From contig NZ_JAKZAK010000015.1 in NCBI RefSeq assembly GCF_023156385.1, positions 62,001-126,000 on the forward strand: DNA of 64,000 nt, given 5' to 3'. The translations under genes and the position numbers were made by a program. Source of the stretch: Marinobacter xestospongiae (GTDB lineage: Bacteria > Pseudomonadota > Gammaproteobacteria > Pseudomonadales > Oleiphilaceae). Shown piece after piece: positions 52,349 through 61,607 of this stretch. The notes beneath the pieces are model-generated. The model ran no database searches. It was given only the letters and a program-made list of their open reading frames with translations, and had not been told where the DNA came from. How positions within the stretch are numbered: position 1 is the stretch's first letter; every line of letters starts with the position of its first letter.

Positions 52349-53439
52349 AGTGGCAGTACCTCCCGGTCACACAGATCCGCCAGCGCAGCGAAATTAACCC
52401 GGCCGGTCGCTTCATACACGGTCACGTCGGCCAGGGCGTGAAGGTAATCCTCCTCCACAGGTTGCGTGGTGTCCTGATGGAAGCGTCCGTCCTGATGCTG
52501 ATAGAACGGGCCCGGCGACTTCATCACCGCCCCCAGCAGATCACGGCGTTCGTTCAGGTCCACAGCCTGAACCGATAACGGCGCCTCGCCCTGCCGCTGC
52601 CAGTTGAGGATCACCAACGCCTGCAGCGGCGCCTGCTGGACAATTCGCTGCTGGCCGTAGAGGTCGTCGATCATCACATCGTACTTTTCTTCCAGGTCCC
52701 ACAGCTGGTCTCCCGGCAGGGCCGCCAGCGCCGCCCGCCGGTCGGCGTCGATCAGCGGGTGCAGCCGCGGGTTGTAGACGATGGTGCCGGGATTGACCCG
52801 CGGCAGCTTGGCAATGCCCGCCGCCGCCACTTCACCGGCGCGGGCGCGCACGAACAGCCGGTCGTTGGACAGGTAATGGGTGCCAGGACGCTCCATCAAT
52901 TTTAGCATCAGGGTGGACTTGCCGCCGCCGGAGAAACCCGCCAGCGCCAGTGAACGGCCACCACGCTCAATGCCTGCGGCGTGGCAGATCAACCAGCCCC
53001 GCTGCTGCAGCCAGTTCATGTGCTGCGCATTGATGAAATTGATCACCTGGTTGTCGTTGGCCAGACACGGCCCTGCCGCCAGCCGCGCACCCTGGCACTG
53101 CAGGAACACCATGCCGGTACGTACCTTCTGTACCAGACGGCCACCGGGCACATCCAGGTAGGCGTCCTTGCGCCCCCGCTTGCTCGCCTCCCGGCGCCAA
53201 TCCACGAACGGCAACGCCAGCTCTGGCGCCGCTCGTTCGATGGCCACCACCTCGATATCGGCGTGGTCGCCGGCGGTGACAACGTGATGAAAGTAGCGTT
53301 CGAGACGGTCCAGCAGCGCGTCACTGTTGCTGGCCACCCGCAGACGACAGTCACCGAGGGCCAGCAGCAAGGTACGGGGAAGCAGTACCGCCTCCCCCTG
53401 CAATTGCTCCCGATAGCTCTGCAGTACATCCACTGTCAT
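52345..53439 (-). CDS. HprK-related kinase B (GAK system)
   Basis: This 364-residue protein resembles the HPr kinase fold. The P-loop is GFSGGGKS (about 168-175) with ICHAAGIERGGRSLALAG before it. A second acidic motif, YLSNDRLFVRARAG, follows. It fits the HprK-related kinase B family (TIGR04355 as remembered), known from GAK loci. It overlaps both neighbours by 4 bases. The phosphorylated target is not known; classical HPr is not suggested by context. Confidence 0.85.
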   Translation of the reverse strand: MTVDVLQSYREQLQGEAVLLPRTLLLALGDCRLRVASNSDALLDRLERYFHHVVTAGDHADIEVVAIERAAPELALPFVDWRREASKRGRKDAYLDVPGGRLVQKVRTGMVFLQCQGARLAAGPCLANDNQVINFINAQHMNWLQQRGWLICHAAGIERGGRSLALAGFSGGGKSTLMLKLMERPGTHYLSNDRLFVRARAGEVAAAGIAKLPRVNPGTIVYNPRLHPLIDADRRAALAALPGDQLWDLEEKYDVMIDDLYGQQRIVQQAPLQALVILNWQRQGEAPLSVQAVDLNERRDLLGAVMKSPGPFYQHQDGRFHQDTTQPVEEDYLHALADVTVYEATGRVNFAALADLCDREVLPL

Positions 53440-54326
53440 AACAGCGCCTCCAGCACGTAATCGGCGTAGGCACTGGCGGCGTCGATCCCGGCGCCCTCCA
53501 GTGCGCCCCGGAAACCACCAAACGCCGACACCTCAAAGACGATGGGGCCCTGATCGGTCTCAGCCACATCCACCGTGGTAAAGTCGAGCTGGAACGGTCG
53601 CTGGGCCTGTCGGGCCAGTTCGATCAGCTCAGCGGACGGCTGATAGCTGGCGTAACGTCCGCCACTGTGAATGGTGGTGTTCCAGCTCTCGCCCTGGGCC
53701 TGACGGGCATAGGTGCCCAGATACTCGCCACCGAGAAACACCAGGCCCAGGTCCTGGCCACCGAGGGCCAGTCGGCGCTGCAGGTACATCATCGGGTTGT
53801 CGGCCTTGAAGGCTGCCACCTGGGCCGCCAGCTGCGCTTCGGGCTGGTCGGCATCGATCAGGGTCATGCCCCGGGCCTTGGTGGAAAACAGCGGTTTGAA
53901 CACCGCCTGGCCAAAGCGCCGTACCGCCGCCACCGCTTCGCCGACATCTTCGGTGATGACCGTCTCGGGCATCGGAATGTCCGCCTGACGCAGCGCCAAC
54001 GTACAACTGAGCCGATTGACCAGCCGCAGGATGCTCCGGGCCGGGCTGAAGACCCGCACGCCACAGTGTTCCGCCTGACACAGCAGCTCAATACGGTCCA
54101 GCATGTCCGGGCCATAAACCGGGCTGACCTTCTTCACCACCAGCGCGTCGAGGGCGGTGAGGTCATGGCCGCGCCAGGTAAGAGTCGGGCCGGACAGGTC
54201 CAGCACCACCTCAGCCAGGTCGATCACCAGACGGTGTCCGGTGCGTTGTTCCAGGGCGTCGGCCAGCACTTCGGTGGACCATTTGCCGGGAATCCCGACG
54301 ACGCCGATCTTCGGCTTATTCAACAA
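53436..54326 (-). CDS. ATP-grasp enzyme of the GAK system
   Basis: This is a 296-residue RimK-like ATP-grasp protein. Recognisable parts are SILRLVNRLSCTLALRQADI, then FGQAVFKPLFSTKARGMTLI with the ATP-binding Lys, and DFTTVDVAETDQGPIVFEVS with the metal-binding end. ATP-grasp enzymes join a carboxylate to an amine or thiol. It fits the GAK-system grasp family (TIGR04356 as remembered). It sits between the kinase B gene (4-base overlap) and the PhoU/APH gene (11-base overlap). Confidence 0.85.
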   Translation of the reverse strand: MLNKPKIGVVGIPGKWSTEVLADALEQRTGHRLVIDLAEVVLDLSGPTLTWRGHDLTALDALVVKKVSPVYGPDMLDRIELLCQAEHCGVRVFSPARSILRLVNRLSCTLALRQADIPMPETVITEDVGEAVAAVRRFGQAVFKPLFSTKARGMTLIDADQPEAQLAAQVAAFKADNPMMYLQRRLALGGQDLGLVFLGGEYLGTYARQAQGESWNTTIHSGGRYASYQPSAELIELARQAQRPFQLDFTTVDVAETDQGPIVFEVSAFGGFRGALEGAGIDAASAYADYVLEALL

Positions 54327-55956
54327 ATATCTCCTTCAGGGGCAAGCGGAACTTGTCAACGCGCTGGGGATCGCTGGCAAGCACCAGCTCCAGCAGATAG
54401 CGGGCCCGCAGAAACATGCTGCGGGCCAGCGACTTGTCGAGTACGAAGCGGGTCGACGAGGCAAACGAGCGGGCCAGCCCCAGGGCCAGGCGAAAATCGA
54501 AGCTGTCGTCCTGCTGCTGTTTGGCAAACCGCCGTGCGGCCCGGTACTGGGTCTGGGCGACGGCCATGATGCGCCGGCGGATCACCGGATCGAGAATCTG
54601 CAGCCGGTAATTGGAGACCATGAACACCGAGACATCCTGGACATAGTCCATGTACTGGGATCGGTGCAGATCAATGAAGTTGATGCGCCGCTCCATCGGG
54701 TCGTAGATGATGTTGTCGACGTTGAAATCGCCGTGGATGTACACCGAAAACGGCGGTGGCACCTGCCGCTCCCGAGCTTCAGCGGCTTTGACCAGCGCAT
54801 CGAAGGGCGGGATGGTCACCCCGCACAGTTCGGTTTGCTCGGCCCGGAATTCCGGGTGGAGCTTGTAGACATTGTCCTGGCGCTTGGCCAGTTGCTGCAT
54901 GAACAGTGCCGGCACCGGTTCCGAGGTCCGGGTTTCGGTCCACACCGACCGCAGGGTGCGTGACAGCTGGGTCTGGGCCTGGGCCAACAACTCGTCATCC
55001 CGCCCCAGCACCAGTTGCTCAAAGGTCAGCCCCGGCAGATGCTCAATCAGCAGGGCGGCGGACTCACCCCGTTTCTTGTAGTTGAGGATGCGCGGCGCCA
55101 AGCCCGGGTAGATCTCGTGCCAGCTGTTGACGCCCTTGCGCTCTTCTTTCACCTTCTGCTTGAGGCCGTCCTTGTAGATTGCCAGGTAGCCGTCGTCGTT
55201 GCTGGCAGAGACCCCGGCAATGGTACTGCCGGAGCGGGTTTCGGCGATGGTTTCCACCTGCAGGCCGTCGCCATCCAGCTCCAGGTCACCAATCAGCGCC
55301 TGCAGTGAGTGGTAGCGTTCGAAGCTCACCTGCTGGCCCAGATTGGCGGAGATGATGGCCTCGCTGATCCGCAACAGCGCCCGCCCCATGTGGCGGAAGT
55401 TTTCCGCCAGCAGCAGCGCCCGTACCCGCACCTCGGTGTCATCCCGCTGCCGCAGCGCCGCAACGTGGCAGTCGTAGAGCTGACGGTAACGCTGCTCCAG
55501 CTGTCGATCCAGTTGCCCCAGGGCGGTGGCCTGGCTGGTGTCGTTGTCCTGCACCGCCGGCTCAATCATCGACAGCCCGGTGCGGACCGTCTCCAGCAAC
55601 CCCACCAGCACCTCAGTCTGCAGTCCGTCCAGGGAATCCAGGGGTTCGAGCTGGTGCAGGCACTCACGACACAGCTCGGTCAGGCGGTCGAGATCGGTGG
55701 CGATGGTTTCCGCCGCTCGCAGGGTCAGGTAGCTGGCGGTGCGCCGCTTCTTGCGACCGGCCAGTTTGCCCACCGACACACTGTGGATGCGCAGCTTCAG
55801 GTTGTAGGCATAGCCGGCCCGATCGAGGATTCGGCGGGCCATGGCGGCCGTAGGACGGCCAGACAGGTAGGTCTGCAGATTGGCTAGCTGGGAATCGACC
55901 TCGACGATCAAAAAGCGCAGGTTTTCCTGGACCGCTTCAGGTAACCGGATCGTCAT
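54316..55956 (-). CDS. PhoU-like and aminoglycoside-phosphotransferase-like kinase fusion
   Basis: The ATG at 55956 gives 546 residues. Residues 1-230 are a helical, PhoU-like bundle. Residues about 245-545 form an APH-type kinase lobe, with the catalytic loop VYIHGDFNVDN (His408-Asn415) and INFIDLHR (Asp429) in the metal-binding position. Such fusions occur in GAK-type loci. The substrate is unknown. It overlaps the NUDIX gene (20 bases) and the ATP-grasp gene (11 bases). Confidence 0.8.
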   Translation of the reverse strand: MTIRLPEAVQENLRFLIVEVDSQLANLQTYLSGRPTAAMARRILDRAGYAYNLKLRIHSVSVGKLAGRKKRRTASYLTLRAAETIATDLDRLTELCRECLHQLEPLDSLDGLQTEVLVGLLETVRTGLSMIEPAVQDNDTSQATALGQLDRQLEQRYRQLYDCHVAALRQRDDTEVRVRALLLAENFRHMGRALLRISEAIISANLGQQVSFERYHSLQALIGDLELDGDGLQVETIAETRSGSTIAGVSASNDDGYLAIYKDGLKQKVKEERKGVNSWHEIYPGLAPRILNYKKRGESAALLIEHLPGLTFEQLVLGRDDELLAQAQTQLSRTLRSVWTETRTSEPVPALFMQQLAKRQDNVYKLHPEFRAEQTELCGVTIPPFDALVKAAEARERQVPPPFSVYIHGDFNVDNIIYDPMERRINFIDLHRSQYMDYVQDVSVFMVSNYRLQILDPVIRRRIMAVAQTQYRAARRFAKQQQDDSFDFRLALGLARSFASSTRFVLDKSLARSMFLRARYLLELVLASDPQRVDKFRLPLKEIFVE

Positions 55957-56428
55957 GGAAAGCCCCCAGGTAGGTCGGCATGGAATCGGGGGACGGCGAA
56001 TCCGGGCGAAGAATCTCCGCCACTGCATCGGCGAGATAGGGTTCCGACAGACGATGGCTGGCCAGCTCATCCCGATGCAGCCACACCACTTCCTGCTGGT
56101 GCTTGTCCGGATGGTGGCCATTATGGGGTGAGTAGTGCTCCGGCACCTCGCACAGAAACACCATTTCGATCAGGTGGCGCTGGGTGGAGCGGCACCGGAA
56201 ATAGTCGGCGACCCAGATCAGGTCACGCAGTGCCACCTCGGTGCCGATTTCCTCCCGGCACTCCCGGGCGATGGTCTGCTCCAGGGTCTCCCCGGTCTCC
56301 TGGCCGCCACCAGGCAGAGCAAAGTACTCGCCACGCTCCTCGCTGAACTTCCGCAACAGCAGCACGCGCTCCTGCCGCACAATCAACGCCCGCGCAGTAT
56401 TTCGTATTTCAGGTTGCAATTCAGTCAT
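55937..56428 (-). CDS. NUDIX hydrolase
   Basis: The ATG at 56428 (MTELQPEIRNTARALI) gives 163 residues; an upstream ATG at 56488 is also open. The Nudix box is intact: GGQETGETLEQTIARECREE then IGTEV, matching Gx5Ex7REUxEExGU. It is the first gene of the minus-strand GAK-type cluster. A TATAAG -10-like element lies at about 56462-56467. Substrate is unknown, probably a nucleoside diphosphate derivative. Confidence 0.88.
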   Translation of the reverse strand: MTELQPEIRNTARALIVRQERVLLLRKFSEERGEYFALPGGGQETGETLEQTIARECREEIGTEVALRDLIWVADYFRCRSTQRHLIEMVFLCEVPEHYSPHNGHHPDKHQQEVVWLHRDELASHRLSEPYLADAVAEILRPDSPSPDSMPTYLGAFHDDPVT

Positions 56429-56590
56429 ATAGCGGTCCAGTTGCGGGATAAGGGCCAGCCCCCTTATACCATGTATTAGCGGGCTCATTCTTTACAGTAA
56501 AATGACAGCAAGGCCGATGCCACCCCCAACTGGCAACATCACTTTTGCTATCCTGTGAGTCTGCCCCTTGTCTTACAGGACCCACGACTC

Positions 56591-57742
56591 ATGCCCAAGA
56601 GCCCACGTTCCGCCCTGGCCCTGAGCCTGACCCTGCTTACTCTCGGCTGCAGCGAGCCAGCACCACCAGAGCAGAGTCCACCAGAACAGAGCTCGCCAGT
56701 GCCGGAAAAATCGGCAACCCCGCCAGCGACGGTCGCCAGCCCGGTTTCCGGTACACTCCGGCAGCACCCTTTCCAGCCCGATCAGGCCATCCTCAGGGAC
56801 GGCACCCTGGAAATCCGTCAGGGCACCGACTTCTTCCCGGACCTTGCGGTGGAAATTGTCACCTTTGAGTCCGAAAGCCTCGCCGGCAGAACCCTCACTG
56901 CCGACACCACCCCTGCGCCCCACCTCCGGCTCGGTTACAAGGCCCCGGATGCCAACCTGCCCGACACCGAAATGGTTCTCTCCGGCTACCAGCTGCAACT
57001 CAGCTTTGGTGAGGCACAGCCTCTCGGTCTGCCCTACACCCTCAGTCTCAGCGTTCCCGAGCACGGCACCAAGCTATCTGGTCAGGGCCTGGCCACCTTC
57101 CTCGACATTGCCCTGAAAGACGGCAATATCGACCGCCACTGGGACAGTTTCGACACCCTTGACTACCTGGCCCAGCAGCACCTGGCGCAAAGTGCGCCGG
57201 CAATGGCACTGGGCGAGCGCTTTGGCGTCACCCTGCAGAGCTTTGGCGACGACCATCCCAAACGCGGAGTCATCGGCTTTGAGGTCACCGACGACAAGGG
57301 CGAGGCCTCTACCCTCAAAGTCCTGCTCCGCAAGGACGCCGACGGCTGGCAGGTCAGCCAGCAACTGGACACCAGCCAGCTGCCCCAGGCTCACCAGGCA
57401 CTGCCAGCGTCCGATCTCAGCGACCGAACCCGTGACGGCCTGCTGGCAGAACAGGCGGCGGCCCGCCACCTGGAAACCGAGCTGAACCGCGAAGGACAGA
57501 TGCCCCAGGTCCGCGCCAGTAGGGTTTCCTGCCGGCTGACCAAGGATCGGGACCGGGCCAGTTGCCATACCACCCTGGGCATGCGAACAGGCGATGACAC
57601 CCAATGCGAGATCCGCAGCCATCTGCTAAGCAAAACCGGCGGTGAGTGGCAGGTGCGCGAGGCCATCGCCAATGACCAGCAGGTCAATTACCAGAGCGGC
57701 GAACTGGAGCCTTACCGTCCATTCACCCCCAGCTGCGAATAG
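56591..57742 (+). CDS. Hypothetical lipoprotein
   Basis: The ATG at 56591 gives 383 residues with a lipoprotein signal (lipobox LTLGC, Cys19). A Pro/Glu/Ser-rich linker (about 22-50) follows. The rest has no recognised family. A middle block GYQLQLSFGEAQPLGLPYTL and a four-Cys C-terminal region suggest a folded periplasmic domain. It is divergent from the GAK-type cluster and convergent with the methyltransferase gene. Function is unknown. Confidence 0.75.
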   Translation: MPKSPRSALALSLTLLTLGCSEPAPPEQSPPEQSSPVPEKSATPPATVASPVSGTLRQHPFQPDQAILRDGTLEIRQGTDFFPDLAVEIVTFESESLAGRTLTADTTPAPHLRLGYKAPDANLPDTEMVLSGYQLQLSFGEAQPLGLPYTLSLSVPEHGTKLSGQGLATFLDIALKDGNIDRHWDSFDTLDYLAQQHLAQSAPAMALGERFGVTLQSFGDDHPKRGVIGFEVTDDKGEASTLKVLLRKDADGWQVSQQLDTSQLPQAHQALPASDLSDRTRDGLLAEQAAARHLETELNREGQMPQVRASRVSCRLTKDRDRASCHTTLGMRTGDDTQCEIRSHLLSKTGGEWQVREAIANDQQVNYQSGELEPYRPFTPSCE

Positions 57743-57745
57743 CGC

Positions 57746-58453
57746 TCAGGAAGCGGCTCCGGACGATGCCGAATCGCAGCGGTAGATCCGCACCCGGTTG
57801 AACTCCTCGAACTCGTGGAGATCCGGCCAGGTGCGGGCTTCCGCCACCGTCTTCAGCTGGTAGCGGTCATCACCCAGATCCCGCACCCGGGAGTCGGCCA
57901 ACAACACCGTGGGCGCGGCGTCATGGAACGTGGCCAGCAGCGGCCGGTTGTCCGGGTCGTAGAGCACGTCGGCGGCGGTGATCACATCGATGCCTGCCGG
58001 ACGGCGGAAGAAATCCTCACACCGGGCCACCGTTACGCCATTGGCGAGCGCGTTGGCCTCGGCGGCATCCAGCGCGGCGGGATCAAGGTCACAGGCAATG
58101 ACATCGCGAGCCCCGGCCCGAGCCGCCGCAATGGCGACAATGCCGGAGCCACAGCCAAAATCCAGCACCCGCTTGCCGGCCACCGCCTCCGGGTGACGCA
58201 GAATCCAGGCCGCCAGCACCTGGCCACTGGCCCAGCAGAACGACCAGTAGGCCGGCGCGTCCACCACCGCCTGGGCCTCGTCGTGACTGAGCGGCCCTTC
58301 CAGAACCTGGGGATCAAACAGCCACAGGTTGAGGTCCGGACAGCCCGCCGGCCGGGTCTGTGCCACCCGGCCATGGGGCAGGGTCTGCTGGAGATGCTGG
58401 TCGAGCCGTCGTGCAGCGGCCGGAGAAGCAGAGGCTGGAGAATCGGAGGACAT
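57746..58453 (-). CDS. Class I SAM-dependent methyltransferase (PrmA/ETFB-like)
   Basis: The 235-residue product has the SAM-binding motif [20 protein letters not shown] (about 95-114) with [20 protein letters not shown] (motif II) and [12 protein letters not shown] (motif IV). The fold and order match small protein lysine methyltransferases such as ETFB-type enzymes. Substrate is uncertain. It stops 3 bases from the lipoprotein gene (convergent). Confidence 0.85.
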   Translation of the reverse strand: MSSDSPASASPAAARRLDQHLQQTLPHGRVAQTRPAGCPDLNLWLFDPQVLEGPLSHDEAQAVVDAPAYWSFCWASGQVLAAWILRHPEAVAGKRVLDFGCGSGIVAIAAARAGARDVIACDLDPAALDAAEANALANGVTVARCEDFFRRPAGIDVITAADVLYDPDNRPLLATFHDAAPTVLLADSRVRDLGDDRYQLKTVAEARTWPDLHEFEEFNRVRIYRCDSASSGAAS

Positions 58454-58532
58454 CGGGCTTCCTGGTCAGGTCATCAGAATCGATAGCGCGCTATTGTAAG
58501 CCGCACACCCGGCAACGCCACCCCGGGAACCT

Positions 58533-58560
58533 CTGAAACCGACGACGGGTTCGTTATACT
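58533..58560 (+). promoter_or_regulatory. Possible mnmH promoter
   Basis: CTGAAA (58533-58538) and TATACT (58555-58560) form a -35/-10 pair with 16-base spacing about 90 bases before mnmH. Confidence 0.4.
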
Positions 58561-58651
58561 GGCCCCTGCGTCCCTTACCACTCAGCCAGCGCCGAGACCG
58601 GCGCCGGCCCAGGACCGGCAAGCCCACACCCTGTCAGGAAGCCCGAACATC

Positions 58652-59743
58652 ATGAGCGCCCGCGCCAACACCAACGATTACCTCAACCTGTTCCTTGCGG
58701 ATACGCCACTGATGGATGTCCGGGCCCCGGTGGAGTTCACCAAGGGCAGCTTCCCCGGCGCCGTCAACGCGCCACTGATGAACGACGACGAACGCCACCG
58801 TGTCGGCATCCGCTATAAGGAAAAGGGCCAGGCCAGTGCCATCGAGCTGGGCCACCAACTGGTGTCCGGCGACCTCAAGGCGGAGCGCATCGCCGCCTGG
58901 AAACGGTTTGCGATCCAGCACCCGGACGGTTACCTGTTCTGTTTTCGTGGCGGCCTGCGCTCCCAGCTGACCCAGCAATGGCTGAAGGACGCCGGTATCG
59001 ATTACCCGCTGGTGGTTGGCGGCTACAAGGCCCTGCGTCGTTTTCTCATCGACAGCCTCGAGCAGCTGGCCGCCAACGCTCCGCTGCGCATCCTCAGCGG
59101 CCGTACCGGCACCGGCAAGACCCGGGTATTGCAGGACCTGCCCAACCCGCTGGATCTGGAAGGCCTGGCCAATCACCGGGGCTCCAGCTTTGGCCGCCAG
59201 GTCACTCCCCAGCCCAGCCAGATTGACTTCGAGAACGCGGTGGCGATCGCCCTGCTGAAAGCCTGTCACCTGCGCCAGGGGCCGATCTACCTGGAAGACG
59301 AAAGCCGGCTGATTGGCCGTTGCGCGCTACCGGACACGCTGCGCGAGCGCATGGCCCAGGCGGACCTGATGATCCTCGAACGGCCCATGGCCGAACGTGT
59401 TGCCATCATTCGGGAGGACTACGTTGAAACCATGCTCGCCAGCTACCGCGAACGGGATGGCGAGGAAGCCGGCTGGTTCAACTTCAGTGATTACCTGCTC
59501 AGCGCACTGGACCGCATTCGCCGCCGCCTTGGCGGCGAGCGCCACCGCCGCTTGCGGCAAAGCATGGAAGACGCCCTCACCCGGCAACTGGCCGGAGCCG
59601 GCCTGGACGGCCACGACGCCTGGATTCAGGACCTGCTGGAGAACTACTACGACCCGATGTACGACTACCAGCTCAGCCAGAAGGAAGGCCGCATTGCGGT
59701 ACGGGGAACGCCGGACGAGCTGGTGGCGTGGAGTCGGCAGTAA
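58652..59743 (+). CDS. mnmH: tRNA 2-selenouridine synthase MnmH (SelU)
   Basis: MnmH replaces sulfur by selenium in the wobble 2-thiouridine of some tRNAs, using selenophosphate. The 363-residue product has an N-terminal rhodanese domain with catalytic Cys97 in YLFCFRGGLRSQ. A P-loop domain follows with GRTGTGKT (150-157) and SSFGRQVTPQPSQIDFENAV. Length matches the family. The presence of this enzyme suggests, but does not prove, that selenophosphate synthase exists in the genome. Confidence 0.95.
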   Translation: MSARANTNDYLNLFLADTPLMDVRAPVEFTKGSFPGAVNAPLMNDDERHRVGIRYKEKGQASAIELGHQLVSGDLKAERIAAWKRFAIQHPDGYLFCFRGGLRSQLTQQWLKDAGIDYPLVVGGYKALRRFLIDSLEQLAANAPLRILSGRTGTGKTRVLQDLPNPLDLEGLANHRGSSFGRQVTPQPSQIDFENAVAIALLKACHLRQGPIYLEDESRLIGRCALPDTLRERMAQADLMILERPMAERVAIIREDYVETMLASYRERDGEEAGWFNFSDYLLSALDRIRRRLGGERHRRLRQSMEDALTRQLAGAGLDGHDAWIQDLLENYYDPMYDYQLSQKEGRIAVRGTPDELVAWSRQ

Positions 59744-59887
59744 TCGATCTGCAATCCCTACCGTACTGTCATGCTCGGGTACGCCAGTGCAGGCATACTC
59801 TGCTATAAACATCCGCAAGCCTCCTGGTTATGAGCATCACTGCCGACCAGGCGCGGTCATAACACGAATGAAACAAAGGAGTTTCCA

Positions 59888-60721
59888 ATGGAAGACCTGT
59901 TTGGAGCGAACGGCGCTGCCTCTGGGCTGATCGACCAGGCAACGACAATGATTGTCGCCTATGCCCCCAAGGTAGTTCTGGCCCTGGTGACGCTGATCGT
60001 CGGCCTGTGGCTGATCAAGCGACTGATGAACATGCTGGAAAACCGGCTGACCGCCAAGGACCCCACCCTCAGCAAGTTTCTCTGTGGACTGATCGGCATC
60101 ACCCTGAAGATCCTGCTGCTGATCTCGGTCGCCTCAATGGTGGGCATTGCCACCACCTCGTTCGTTGCCATCATGGGTGCCGCCGGCCTGGCCGTGGGCC
60201 TGGCGCTGCAAGGCAGCCTGGCAAACTTTGCCGGCGGCGTGCTGATTCTGATCTTCAAGCCCTTCAAGGTAGGCGACGTGATCGAAGCCCAGGGCTACCT
60301 GGGCACCGTGGTGGAAATCCAGATTCTCTACACCGTGCTCAACACCTTCGACAACCGCCGCATCATCATCCCCAACGGCAACCTGTCCAACGCCAGCCTG
60401 ATCAATTACAGCGCCTACAACACCCGCCGCTGCGATATGAGCTTCGGCATCGGCTACGGTGACGACATCGAGAAAGCCAAGGGCATCATCCGTCGGCTGA
60501 TCGAGAACGACGACCGCGCCATGACCGATCCGGCACCCATGGTGGTGGTCGGCGGCCTGGGCGAGAGCTCGGTGGATTTCACCGTGCGGGTATGGCTGAA
60601 AGCCGAGAACTACTGGCCGTTCTATTTCGACATGCAGGAAAACGTCAAGAAGACCTTCGACGCCGAGGGAATCTCCATCCCTTTCCCACAGCGCGACGTG
60701 CATTTGTATAAGGCCGACTGA
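59888..60721 (+). CDS. MscS-type mechanosensitive ion channel
   Basis: This small-conductance channel protects cells during osmotic downshock. The 277-residue product has N-terminal membrane helices (about 18-40, 65-90 and 95-120). The pore helix and beta domain include MGAAGLAVGLALQGSLANFA and GGVLILIFKPFKVGDVIEAQ, the MscS signature. A C-terminal cytosolic cage domain follows. Length (286 in E. coli) and order match MscS. Confidence 0.95.
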   Translation: MEDLFGANGAASGLIDQATTMIVAYAPKVVLALVTLIVGLWLIKRLMNMLENRLTAKDPTLSKFLCGLIGITLKILLLISVASMVGIATTSFVAIMGAAGLAVGLALQGSLANFAGGVLILIFKPFKVGDVIEAQGYLGTVVEIQILYTVLNTFDNRRIIIPNGNLSNASLINYSAYNTRRCDMSFGIGYGDDIEKAKGIIRRLIENDDRAMTDPAPMVVVGGLGESSVDFTVRVWLKAENYWPFYFDMQENVKKTFDAEGISIPFPQRDVHLYKAD

Positions 60722-60734
60722 GGCCCCTCACCCC

Positions 60735-60757
60735 GGCCGGAACAGTCTGTTCCGGCC
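60735..60757 (+). other. Strong hairpin after mscS
   Basis: GGCCGGAACA and TGTTCCGGCC pair perfectly around a 3-base loop 14 bases after the MscS stop. The following bases are not T-rich, so it may slow decay or act as a Rho-assisted end rather than as an intrinsic terminator. Confidence 0.55.
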
Positions 60758-60933
60758 ACCCTCCTGACTCGCACTACCCTGGTGCAGCTGTTCGCAAAAC
60801 GTCACATAAATGCCCTCGCATTCCGGAACGGCTCAGCTAAGCTGTCGGGTAAGGAGTCTGGAGCACCGGATTCCAGCCACGCCGGTTGGCGCGCTGATCG
60901 GCTAGCTGTCATTGCTGGTAGGAGGTTGTAACG

Positions 60934-61494
60934 ATGCCGGTACAGCAGTTAAAAGAATTTCTAGACCAGGCAGGCGTGGAGTACATGTGCCTGCCCCATC
61001 CCCCCGCGTACACCGCCCAACAGCTGGCCCATCACGTCAAGATCGCCGGCGACCGGGTGGTCAAGACCGTGATCATCGAGCTGGACGGCAAGATGGCGAT
61101 GCTGGTCATGCCCGCCACCTGGCGGGTGAAATGGCAACGACTCAGCAACATTCTCGATACCGACTTTGTCGACCTGGCCGATGAGCAGGCCTTTCAGGAC
61201 CGCTTCCCGGACTGCGAGGTCGGCGCCATGCCACCGTTCGGCAACCTGTTCGACATGTCGGTGTACTGTGCCGAGGCCCTTACCGAACAACCGGAACTGG
61301 CGTTTGCGGCCGGCACCCACACCGAATCCATTCACATGAAAACCGCCGACTTCCTGGCACTGGTGCACCCGGTGGTGATCAACCAGGGCTTCACCAAGCC
61401 CGGGGCCCCCAAGCCAGCCTGGCTGAAGAAGGGCCAGAAACCCCGCAAGATGGCACTGGACGAGATTATGACCTCGGACGTGCTGGGCTATTGA
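60934..61494 (+). CDS. YbaK/EbsC-type aminoacyl-tRNA deacylase
   Basis: The 186-residue product has a YbaK-like domain (about 1-150), with HVKIAGDRVVKTVIIELDGK, AMLVMPATWRVKWQRLSNIL and GAMPPFGNLFDMSVYCAEAL as conserved blocks. These enzymes hydrolyse mischarged tRNAs in trans. The ATG at 60934 has GGAGG 10 bases upstream. The C-terminal tail (about 150-186) is Lys/Pro-rich and may help bind tRNA. The cognate amino acid is unclear. Confidence 0.9.
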   Translation: MPVQQLKEFLDQAGVEYMCLPHPPAYTAQQLAHHVKIAGDRVVKTVIIELDGKMAMLVMPATWRVKWQRLSNILDTDFVDLADEQAFQDRFPDCEVGAMPPFGNLFDMSVYCAEALTEQPELAFAAGTHTESIHMKTADFLALVHPVVINQGFTKPGAPKPAWLKKGQKPRKMALDEIMTSDVLGY

Positions 61495-61607
61495 GCGAGG
61501 TGTTGCAGTGGCCGCGCTTGTGCGACCGCTGCCAGCGCGTAAACTAGGGTTTTCCGGCCGGGGCGCGGTTGCACCGGCCGCTGGACACACTCCAGACAGG
61601 ACACCCT

